Assembly (NCBI GenBank): GCA_035560935.1
Contig: DATMYQ010000295.1
Location: forward strand, 1-5,385
Direction: 5' to 3'
Source of the DNA: DATMYQ01 sp035560935
GTDB taxonomy: Bacteria; Bacillota; Negativicutes; Sporomusales; Sporomusaceae
Length of the DNA stretch: 5,385 nt
Position numbers and translations under genes: made by a program. Each line of letters starts with the position of its first letter. Within the stretch, counting starts at the first letter, position 1. Of the stretch, positions 1 to 5,352 are shown in pieces. The notes under the pieces were generated by a model. That model saw only the letters and a program-made list of their open reading frames with translations. It did not search any database and was not told where the DNA came from.

Positions 1-4
1 ATAT

Positions 5-10
5 AAGGGG
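5..10 (+). promoter_or_regulatory. Shine-Dalgarno site of the amino acid binding-protein gene
   Basis: AAGGGG lies 8 nt before the ATG at 19 and 5 nt before an in-frame GTG at 16. The normal spacing and the ATG codon favour 19 as the start. No promoter is visible because the window begins here. Confidence 0.7.
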
Positions 11-18
11 ATGTTGTG

Positions 19-897
19 ATGAAAACTAAAAAAAATGTATGGAAAATGATGTTGACCGTTGCCCTGGGGATGATGCTGGCCGTGGTCTTTGCCGGCTGTT
101 CTTCTTCGACCGACAAGAAACCGGCGGCAAATCCGTCCGGCGCTGCCGCCACGGATGAAAGCCTGGCAAAAATCAAAGCCAAAGGCAAATTGGTGGTCGG
201 GATCAATGCGGAATTCGCTCCGTTTGAATTTCATGCGATGATCGACGGCAAAGATACCATCGTCGGTTTTGACGCGGATGTGGCCAGAGAAGTCGCCAAA
301 GACATGGGCGTAGAACTGGAGCTCAAGGAACTGTCGTTTGACGCCTTGCTGACGACGCTGCAATCCGGGCAGCTGGATGTGGTTATCTCCGGCCTGTCGG
401 CCACCGAAGAACGTCGCAAGAGTGTTGATTTCTCCGATACCTATTATAAAAGCGCCCAGGTCCTGCTGACCACCAAAGGAAATGTGGAGAAGTTCAACAC
501 GTTTAATGACATGAAAGGCAAAAAAATAGGCATCCAGCTCTCATCCCTGCAGGACAAGCTGATGGATTCCTTAATGCCGGACGGCAATTATACAAAAATT
601 GAAAGCATGAACACTCTGTTTCTTTCTCTTAAATCCAACCAAATTGACGGCATTGTGACCAGTCAGGTTGTCAGTGAGATGGCCGTTGCCGCCAATCCGG
701 AATTTGCCATTGCTAAAAAAGTGGTTATTGATGATTCTTCGCTTAACAGTCCGGGCGTGGCGGTGGCCATGCGTAAAAACTCAGCCGCGCTGCAGGCGCA
801 GATCAGCGCTACGGTAAAGCGTCTGAATGATTCGGGACAGATGCAGAAATATGTGGATGCCGCCTGCCAATTGGCGGGAACAACCCAGAAAAAATAA
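19..897 (+). CDS. Polar amino acid ABC transporter substrate-binding lipoprotein
   Basis: This is the extracytoplasmic receptor that captures an amino acid and delivers it to the permease encoded next. The 292-residue product starts with a basic, hydrophobic lipoprotein signal peptide ending VVFAGC, so Cys27 is the likely lipidated residue. A Ser/Ala/Pro-rich linker (28-45) follows, then a family 3 solute-binding domain (SBP_bac_3) from about residue 50 to the end. Typical features are KLVVGINAEFAPFEF (57-71), the family signature GFDADVAREVAKDM (83-96), and SATEERRKSVDFS (127-139), whose Arg132 aligns with the arginine that holds the substrate carboxylate. One oddity is that the Asp/Glu usually found after the VDAVV-like segment of lobe 2 is Ser215 here (IDGIVTSQ). 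The specificity cannot be read from sequence; glutamine, arginine, histidine and cystine binders all look like this. It is the first gene of a three-gene operon, with 32 nt to the permease. Confidence 0.93.
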   Translation: MKTKKNVWKMMLTVALGMMLAVVFAGCSSSTDKKPAANPSGAAATDESLAKIKAKGKLVVGINAEFAPFEFHAMIDGKDTIVGFDADVAREVAKDMGVELELKELSFDALLTTLQSGQLDVVISGLSATEERRKSVDFSDTYYKSAQVLLTTKGNVEKFNTFNDMKGKKIGIQLSSLQDKLMDSLMPDGNYTKIESMNTLFLSLKSNQIDGIVTSQVVSEMAVAANPEFAIAKKVVIDDSSLNSPGVAVAMRKNSAALQAQISATVKRLNDSGQMQKYVDAACQLAGTTQKK

Positions 898-929
898 CAA
901 GCTCGTAGCATGGGGACAGGAGAATCGTT

Positions 930-1619
930 ATGGATTTCAGTTTTGCCGGTCAATATATGCCGATGTTTTTTAACGGGATCAAGCTGACGCTGATCATTTC
1001 CGTCACTTCCATCGGATTGGCCACTGCTGTCGGGATTTTGGTTTATCTTTTGAAAACTTCCAGCCTTGCCATCGGGAAAGCATATCCGTTCCGCATGGTT
1101 GCGTTCGCTTTTATTGAAGTGATGCGCGGGACACCGGTATTGCTGCAGGTGCTGGTCGCCTATGTGCTGGTCAGCATGAGCCCGTATTCCGCCAGCCTGC
1201 CCAGCAATATGGCGGCGATGATTGCCAGTATTGTGGCGATCAGTCTCAATTCCAGCGTGTACATTGCTGAAATTGTTCGCGCCGGCATACAGTCGGTGCC
1301 GCGGGGGCAGATGGAGGCGGCCCGTAGTTTGGGGATGCCGCATTTTATGGCTATGCGGGAAATTATCATGCCTCAGGCGATAAAAAATATTTTGCCGGCC
1401 ATCGGCAATGAATTTGTCGCCGTGATCAAGGGATCTTCTATGGCTTATGTCCTGGGGATTGCCGAACTGACCTTCAGCGCCAAAGTGGTGCAGGGCGCCA
1501 CGTACAAGGGATTAGAGCCGCTCCTGATTTCCGCTATGTTTTATCTGGTGCTGACGTTCTCCCTGGGCCGCCTTATTGGTTGGGTGGAAGGGAGGATGAA
1601 AGCCAGTGATTCGCATTAA
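930..1619 (+). CDS. Amino acid ABC transporter permease (HisM/GlnP family)
   Basis: This is the membrane channel of the amino acid importer. At 229 residues it has the usual length for the family. The start ATG is preceded by AGGAGA at 918-923 with good spacing. Hydrophobic segments lie at about 16-41, 60-84, 94-115, 155-180 and 195-218. The family motif EVMRGTPVLLQ (63-73) is followed by AEIVRAGIQSVPRGQMEAA (113-131). The EAA coupling loop that docks on the ATPase reads EAARSLG (129-135) and continues to MPQA (147-150). Only one permease gene is present, so the channel is probably a homodimer, as in GlnHPQ. Its last 14 nt overlap the ATPase gene, which suggests translational coupling. The family call is secure; the substrate is not known. 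Confidence 0.94.
   Translation: MDFSFAGQYMPMFFNGIKLTLIISVTSIGLATAVGILVYLLKTSSLAIGKAYPFRMVAFAFIEVMRGTPVLLQVLVAYVLVSMSPYSASLPSNMAAMIASIVAISLNSSVYIAEIVRAGIQSVPRGQMEAARSLGMPHFMAMREIIMPQAIKNILPAIGNEFVAVIKGSSMAYVLGIAELTFSAKVVQGATYKGLEPLLISAMFYLVLTFSLGRLIGWVEGRMKASDSH
1591..1595 (+). promoter_or_regulatory. Shine-Dalgarno site for the ATPase, inside the permease gene
   Basis: GGAGG lies inside the permease reading frame, 10 nt before the GTG at 1606. The ATG at 1596 directly after it is in the permease frame, so it cannot start the ATPase. The site therefore supports the GTG start. Confidence 0.65.
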
Positions 1620-2328
1620 GGGATTATGCAAAGATTTTGGAACTCACCGGGTACTGAACGGGATCACCACGGAAATTAAAAAAGGCGAAGTGGTGGTGGT
1701 CATTGGTCCTTCCGGTTCGGGGAAATCTACTTTTCTGCGCTGTATGAACCTCCTGGAAATGCCTACGGAGGGAGAAATTATTGTAGAGGGAAATAATATT
1801 ACCGATCCCAAAGCGGATATCAATAAATACCGTACTAAACTGGGCATGGTATTTCAGCAGTTTAACCTGTTTCCCCATAAAACGGTCATTGAAAACATTA
1901 TGGTGTCACCGATTATGGTCAAGAAGATCGCCAAGGAAGACGCTTACAAAAAAGCCGTCTCCCTGCTCAATATGGTCGGGCTGGCTGAAAAAGAAAATGC
2001 CTATCCGGCTTCGTTGTCCGGGGGACAGCAGCAGCGTATCGCCATAGCCCGGGCTTTGGCCATGGAACCGGACGTCATGCTGTTTGACGAACCGACCTCG
2101 GCGCTGGACCCGGAGATGGTGGGCGAAGTGCTCAGCGTGATGAAAGATTTGGCCAACGCGGGGATGACTATGGTCATCGTTTCTCACGAAATGGGTTTTG
2201 CCCGAGAAGTGGGCGACCGCATTTTGTTTATGGACCAGGGAGAAATACTGGAAGAAGGCTGTCCGGAAGAATTATTCACTCGCCCGCAGCATGTCCGGAC
2301 GAAAGAGTTTTTGTCCAAGGTGCTGTAA
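1606..2328 (+). CDS. Amino acid ABC transporter ATP-binding protein (GlnQ/HisP type)
   Basis: This cytoplasmic ATPase powers the amino acid importer. The 240-residue product has every nucleotide-binding motif intact: Walker A GPSGSGKST (34-42), the Q-loop in VFQQFNLFPH (82-91), the signature LSGGQQQR (137-144), Walker B VMLFDE (157-162) followed by the D-loop SALD (165-168), and the switch His194 in VSHEMGFA. FNLFPH, TSALDPE and SHEMGFAR are typical of the polar amino acid (3.A.1.3) subfamily. Translation begins at a GTG that overlaps the permease stop by 14 nt, with GGAGG upstream. An in-frame ATG start would lie too far inside and remove the N-terminal strand. It is the last gene of the operon, and a terminator hairpin begins about 70 nt after its stop. 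Confidence 0.95.
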   Translation: MIRIKGLCKDFGTHRVLNGITTEIKKGEVVVVIGPSGSGKSTFLRCMNLLEMPTEGEIIVEGNNITDPKADINKYRTKLGMVFQQFNLFPHKTVIENIMVSPIMVKKIAKEDAYKKAVSLLNMVGLAEKENAYPASLSGGQQQRIAIARALAMEPDVMLFDEPTSALDPEMVGEVLSVMKDLANAGMTMVIVSHEMGFAREVGDRILFMDQGEILEEGCPEELFTRPQHVRTKEFLSKVL

Positions 2329-2396
2329 AAATTTCCCGGTGTATCGCAAGGCGATGGCCTTAACGTTGTTCTGAATAGAAACAGTATTGTTACAAC

Positions 2397-2439
2397 AAAT
2401 AAACGGCCGGAAGAAGGATATTCTTCCGGCCGTTTATTT
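2397..2439. terminator. Bidirectional intrinsic terminator between convergent operons
   Basis: A perfect 19-bp stem (2397-2415 paired with 2421-2439) closes on a 5-nt loop, GGATA. Its inner part is GC-rich (CGGCCGG) and its outer part is A/T. Read on the + strand the 3' side ends in TTTATTTT; read on the - strand it ends in AAATAAACG-complement, giving TTTATTTG. It follows the amino acid operon by about 70 nt and the ssuB stop (2458) by about 20 nt, so one hairpin can end both transcripts. The rest of the 129-nt gap (2329-2457) shows no gene. Confidence 0.9.
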
Positions 2440-2457
2440 TGTGAAAACAGGTGGTTG

Positions 2458-3228
2458 CTAAATGGAATACACCCGGTCGGCGCTCTCAATGACCGGATCG
2501 GTATCGGTTTTCATGACTTTATCCAAAATCAGCCGCTCGAAATAGGTAAAACTGTTGTCGCGTACCCGCGGTCGCGCCAGTGTTATTTTTTTATCCAGCG
2601 CAATCTTCCCTTCTTCAATCAGCACCACCCGGTCTGCCAGATACACGGCTTCGCTCACGTCATGCGTGACTAAAACAACGGTAAAACCCTGTTCTTTCCA
2701 CAGTTTCTCGATCAGTGCCTGCATGTTGATTCGCGTCAGGGCATCCAGAGCGCCCAGCGGCTCGTCCAACAGCAGCAGTTTGGGTTCACCTGCCAGGGCA
2801 CGGGCCAGGGATACCCGCTGCTTTTGGCCGCCGGATAAAACGGACGGCCATTCCCCGGCTTTGTTTTCCAGGTCCACTTCTTTTAAAGCGCTCAGGGATT
2901 GTTCCCTGCTTCGGTCTTTGGACCCTAAGGCGACATTTTCCCACACTGTTTTCCAGGGAAGCAAGCGGGCTTCCTGAAACAGATAGCGAACTTCGGGATT
3001 GATTTTTTTTACCGGCGCATCGTTTAACGTGATCTGACCGGCGGTGGGAATTTCCAAATGGGAAATGAGGCGCAGCAAGGTGCTCTTGCCGCAGCCGCTC
3101 TGTCCCACCAAGGCGACAAATTCTCCGGGTTCGACAGTAAGGCTTAAGTTCGTCAATACCGGAGCATCACCAAAACATTTGCTCAGGTTTTGTATGTTGA
3201 TTGCAAATCCTTTTATTTGTTTGCTCAT
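2458..3228 (-). CDS. ssuB: Aliphatic sulfonate ABC transporter ATP-binding protein SsuB
   Basis: This cytoplasmic ATPase drives sulfonate import. The 256-residue product contains Walker A GQSGCGKST (42-50), the Q-loop FQEARLLPW (84-92), the signature LSGGQKQR (131-138), Walker B LLLLDE (151-156), the D-loop GALDALTR (159-166) and the switch His189 in VTHDVSEAV. From memory of Escherichia coli SsuB, the segments ARLLPWK, LENxAGEWP, LSGGQKQRV, DEPLGALDALTR and VLLIEEGKI are shared almost word for word. This separates it from general NitT/TauT ATPases, although TauB remains a close alternative. The ATG at 3228 is preceded by CAGGAG (3240-3235) with a 6-nt gap, and that site fills the 12-nt space after ssuC. 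It is the last gene of the operon, with the shared terminator about 20 nt beyond the TAG stop. Confidence 0.94.
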   Translation of the reverse strand: MSKQIKGFAINIQNLSKCFGDAPVLTNLSLTVEPGEFVALVGQSGCGKSTLLRLISHLEIPTAGQITLNDAPVKKINPEVRYLFQEARLLPWKTVWENVALGSKDRSREQSLSALKEVDLENKAGEWPSVLSGGQKQRVSLARALAGEPKLLLLDEPLGALDALTRINMQALIEKLWKEQGFTVVLVTHDVSEAVYLADRVVLIEEGKIALDKKITLARPRVRDNSFTYFERLILDKVMKTDTDPVIESADRVYSI

Positions 3229-3240
3229 CTTGTTCTCCTG

Positions 3241-4014
3241 CTATCCTTTTCTAAAATTGGCATGCCATCTCAGAACCCGTTGCTCAATCAGGCCGGCCGC
3301 GAAATCGGAGATGCTGCCCAGCAGCGCATAAATAATCAGGCTCAGCACGATCACATCCATCAGCATAAATTCTCTGGCGTTGGTGGCCATAAAACCGATG
3401 CCGGATTTGGCGGCAACGGTTTCGGCAACAATCAGAGTCAGCCACATGCGTCCGAGAGACTGGCGTATGCCAATCATAATTGAAGAGAGTGAACCGGGGA
3501 AAATAATGTCTTTGAACAGCTCAAACCGGCTCAGACCATAGGTTTTTCCCATTTCAATCAGGGTACTGTCCACATAACGGATTCCGTGGAAGGTATTGAG
3601 ATAGATCGGGAAAAAAGTTCCCAGGGAAATCAGTACGACTTTAGCCGTTTCGCCGATGCCGAACCAGATGAGAATCAGCGGCAGCATCGCCAGATGCGGT
3701 ACGTTGCGGATCATCTGGATGGGAGTATTCAGGATTTTTTCCGCCAGCAGGAACTGCCCGTTCACCACGCCCAGCAGAAAGCCGATGAGGCCGCCGATGA
3801 CAAAACCGGCCGCTGCCCGCAGGGTACTGATTTCAATGTTTTTGGCCAAGGTGCCGTCTTTGACCAGCCGGATGACGGCGTCGACAATATCGGCCGGGGG
3901 CGGGAACAAACTGGCGCTGCTTTGTCCCAGGGTCATAAAATACCAGAAGATCAGCGCAACGAAGGGAATGCTCCAGGAAAGGAACAGATCAGTTACTGCA
4001 AATTTATTCTTCAA
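3241..4014 (-). CDS. ssuC: Aliphatic sulfonate ABC transporter permease SsuC
   Basis: This is the inner-membrane channel of the sulfonate importer. From the TTG at 4014 the product has 257 residues, close to the usual length. Hydrophobic segments lie at about 10-30, 66-86, 105-118, 122-140, 175-200 and 218-235. Family landmarks are IQMIRNVPHLAMLPLI (99-114), IWFGIGETAK (116-125), FFPIYLNTFHGIR (134-146), the EAA coupling loop EMGKTYG (154-160) with FPGSL (172-176), and GRMWLTLIVAETVAAKSGIG (188-207). These follow E. coli SsuC closely. A GTG at 4023 would add three residues. I prefer the TTG because AAGAGGTG lies exactly 6 nt before it, as it does before ssuA. The gene sits 17 nt after the ssuA stop and 12 nt before ssuB. 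Confidence 0.94.
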   Translation of the reverse strand: MKNKFAVTDLFLSWSIPFVALIFWYFMTLGQSSASLFPPPADIVDAVIRLVKDGTLAKNIEISTLRAAAGFVIGGLIGFLLGVVNGQFLLAEKILNTPIQMIRNVPHLAMLPLILIWFGIGETAKVVLISLGTFFPIYLNTFHGIRYVDSTLIEMGKTYGLSRFELFKDIIFPGSLSSIMIGIRQSLGRMWLTLIVAETVAAKSGIGFMATNAREFMLMDVIVLSLIIYALLGSISDFAAGLIEQRVLRWHANFRKG

Positions 4015-4020
4015 AGGATC

Positions 4021-4028
4021 CACCTCTT
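4021..4028 (-). promoter_or_regulatory. Shine-Dalgarno site that decides the ssuC start
   Basis: AAGAGGTG on the - strand (4028 down to 4021) lies 6 nt before the TTG at 4014-4012. The same octamer with the same gap precedes ssuA. The alternative GTG start (4023-4021) forms part of this ribosome site and has only a weak AGGG of its own, so TTG is the better start. Confidence 0.6.
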
Positions 4029-4031
4029 ACC

Positions 4032-5072
4032 CTAATACTTTTTGAACTGGCCGATTTCCGCGTCAAACGAGCGATCGAAAATTTTACTGATATCAATTTC
4101 ACCCTTTAGCAGTCCCAGTTTGATAAAGGTATTGACGATATCCTGTTCCGAAGCAATGGTGGCTTCATCGACGGGAACCATGACCGTTTTCGTTTGCTGG
4201 TTTTCCTCGTTGAACTGGCTTAAATACTCTGCGGTTTTTTGGTTAATCTGGGGAGCATACTGCGCGGCCCATTGGTCAGGATGCTGGCGGGCCCATTCAT
4301 TAGCCTCATGAAAACGCGACAGGTAATCTAAAATCGCCGCGTGTTTTTTCGGATCCTGGATAGCTGCCGGAGTGGCATACCAGTAAAAATCACCGGAAAG
4401 AATGCCGGCGGCCGACTGTAAGGTGACCGCGCCCTTGGCATGAGCCGAACGGATCGCATTACCGTAACTGGCGAGCGCATCGACTTCTCCGGTCAGCAGG
4501 GCCGACAGTCCATCGGAGGTCGACATGGCGATAGCGTCCACATCACCCCAGGCAAGACCGGCATTCTCCAACATTTTGGCTAAAAAGTAATGCGCCGTGG
4601 TGCTCTTTACATAGGCAATTTTTTTCCCTTTCAGATCTTTCACCGATTTAATCGGGGAATTGGCGGGAACAACCAGTTCCTGCAACAGCGTGGTCGATTT
4701 TTTTGTGGCGATAATCTTGAGATTGCCACCGTTGCGTGACTGGGAAGCAAAAATAGGCGGAATCTGACTGCCCGTGCCCAAATCAATCTGATTGGCCGCC
4801 ATCGCTTCCAGTACGAGGTTGCCACCCTGCATAACGTGGAACTCCACCTTGTACGGCGTTTTGTCCAGACCGGCGGCAACCAGCATGGCCTGGCCGTTTT
4901 TGGCTTCCGCAGCGCCGATTCGCAATACCACTCCGGACAGGTCTGCGTCGGAAGCGGGCGTGACGGCTGCTTTTTGGTTCTTATCCGCGTCCGACTTCGA
5001 ATTTCCGCAACCCAGCAAAATAAACGGCAGTAATAACATCAGGAAAACTAACACTACTTTATCATTTTTCAT
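4032..5072 (-). CDS. ssuA: Aliphatic sulfonate-type ABC transporter substrate-binding lipoprotein (SsuA-like)
   Basis: This is the receptor of the sulfonate importer. The 346-residue product begins with a short lipoprotein signal peptide ending ILLGC (Cys22 lipidated), a polar linker (23-48), then a NitT/TauT-type periplasmic-binding fold. Recognisable stretches are LEAMAANQIDLGTGSQIPPI (88-107, the counterpart of the SsuA G-DIPPIFA loop), NSPIKSVKDLKGKKIAYVKS (138-157), and SALLTGEVDALASYGNAI (190-207). The last region carries SYG where E. coli SsuA has a WDPY-type motif, so the ligand may differ from simple alkanesulfonates. The start is the ATG at 5072, because AAGAGGTG lies 6 nt before it and the signal peptide begins there; an in-frame ATG at 5102 lacks such a site. 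It is the first gene of ssuA-ssuC-ssuB. The ssu assignment rests partly on its partner genes. Confidence 0.88.
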   Translation of the reverse strand: MKNDKVVLVFLMLLLPFILLGCGNSKSDADKNQKAAVTPASDADLSGVVLRIGAAEAKNGQAMLVAAGLDKTPYKVEFHVMQGGNLVLEAMAANQIDLGTGSQIPPIFASQSRNGGNLKIIATKKSTTLLQELVVPANSPIKSVKDLKGKKIAYVKSTTAHYFLAKMLENAGLAWGDVDAIAMSTSDGLSALLTGEVDALASYGNAIRSAHAKGAVTLQSAAGILSGDFYWYATPAAIQDPKKHAAILDYLSRFHEANEWARQHPDQWAAQYAPQINQKTAEYLSQFNEENQQTKTVMVPVDEATIASEQDIVNTFIKLGLLKGEIDISKIFDRSFDAEIGQFKKY

Positions 5073-5078
5073 TGCATT

Positions 5079-5086
5079 CACCTCTT
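5079..5086 (-). promoter_or_regulatory. Shine-Dalgarno site that decides the ssuA start
   Basis: AAGAGGTG (5086 down to 5079) is 6 nt before the ATG at 5072-5070. An upstream in-frame ATG (5102-5100) has no comparable site and would push the signal peptide ten residues inward. Confidence 0.75.
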
Positions 5087-5194
5087 CATTAAATGTAGTC
5101 ATTTCTATGGGCGTAACCTTGCCTGAACTGAATCCGCAAATGGAGTCAGGGATTCACCACCTTTACTTTGAAATGGCAGAGCATTGGCTGTTTT

Positions 5195-5228
5195 CATCAG
5201 TTGGCTATAATATAAACGGCAGCTGATG
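5195..5228. promoter_or_regulatory. Imperfect dyad around a TATAAT-like sequence, possible operator
   Basis: CATCAGTTG (5195-5203) and CAGCTGATG (5220-5228) form an inverted repeat with one mismatch and a 16-nt A/T-rich centre. The centre contains TATAAT on the + strand (5206-5211) and TATTAT on the - strand (5212-5207). It could be a regulator site over a second ssu promoter, but the matching - strand -35 hexamer (AGCGCA) is poor. Chance is a real alternative. Confidence 0.25.
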
Positions 5229-5251
5229 TTGCGCTATATTACATAAAACAC

Positions 5252-5297
5252 AAAAAAACTAGAGACCAATTCCCGCAGGGAATTGGTCTCTAGTTTT
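5252..5297 (-). terminator. Strong intrinsic terminator upstream of ssuA
   Basis: A perfect 20-bp stem (5255-5274 paired with 5278-5297) closes on a 3-nt loop. On the - strand it is followed by seven T residues (5258-5252, partly in the stem) and then GTGTTTT. On the + strand the tail TTTTCTAG is poorer, so the - strand is the preferred direction. It lies between the candidate promoter at 5324-5352 and ssuA, about 180 nt before the ssuA ATG. It either ends an upstream transcript from beyond the window or acts as an attenuator in the ssu leader. Confidence 0.85.
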
Positions 5298-5309
5298 CTA
5301 GTCGACCAA
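5283..5309 (-). promoter_or_regulatory. Candidate antiterminator hairpin overlapping the terminator arm
   Basis: On the - strand TTGGTC (5309-5304) can pair with GACCAA (5288-5283). Inside it, CTAG (5301-5298) can pair with CTAG (5293-5290) around an AAAA loop. The fold is 6 plus 4 bp with a GA/A internal loop. It uses 5283-5293, which also form the rising arm of the terminator, so the two folds exclude each other. It is far weaker than the 20-bp terminator and would need help, for example from a bound protein. Confidence 0.35.
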
Positions 5310-5323
5310 AGTAAACTGCATAT

Positions 5324-5352
5324 AGAATAAACGATATTGCTATGTTTGTCAA
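5324..5352 (-). promoter_or_regulatory. Sigma-A-type promoter reading toward ssuA
   Basis: On the - strand a consensus TTGACA (5352-5347) is separated by 17 nt from TATTCT (5329-5324, four of six consensus bases). Transcription would start near the A at 5317, only about 20 nt before the terminator stem. It is the best promoter match I find upstream of ssuA. Confidence 0.6.

Noticed and set aside
2184..2489. Open frame on the - strand across the convergent gap
   Set aside because: It runs antisense through the ATPase end and through the terminator hairpin, and it has no recognisable domain or ribosome site.
5073..5102. N-terminal extension of SsuA from the ATG at 5102
   Set aside because: It lacks a ribosome site and would place ten polar residues before a normal lipoprotein signal peptide.
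5122..5155. Overlapping short inverted repeats (CCTGA/TCAGG and GAATCC/GGATTC)
   Set aside because: The arms are only 5-6 bp with long loops, which is common by chance.
5140..5200. Resemblance of the - strand leader (ATGAAAACAGCCAA, then AAAGGTGGTGAATCC) to parts of an S-box (SAM-I) riboswitch
   Set aside because: The kink-turn and AGAGAGG-type 5' elements and the closing P1 stem are missing, and the terminator lies upstream of it instead of downstream.
4792..5226. Long + strand open frame antisense to the ssuA start and leader
   Set aside because: Most of it mirrors ssuA codons, there is no ribosome site, and the product shows no known domain.
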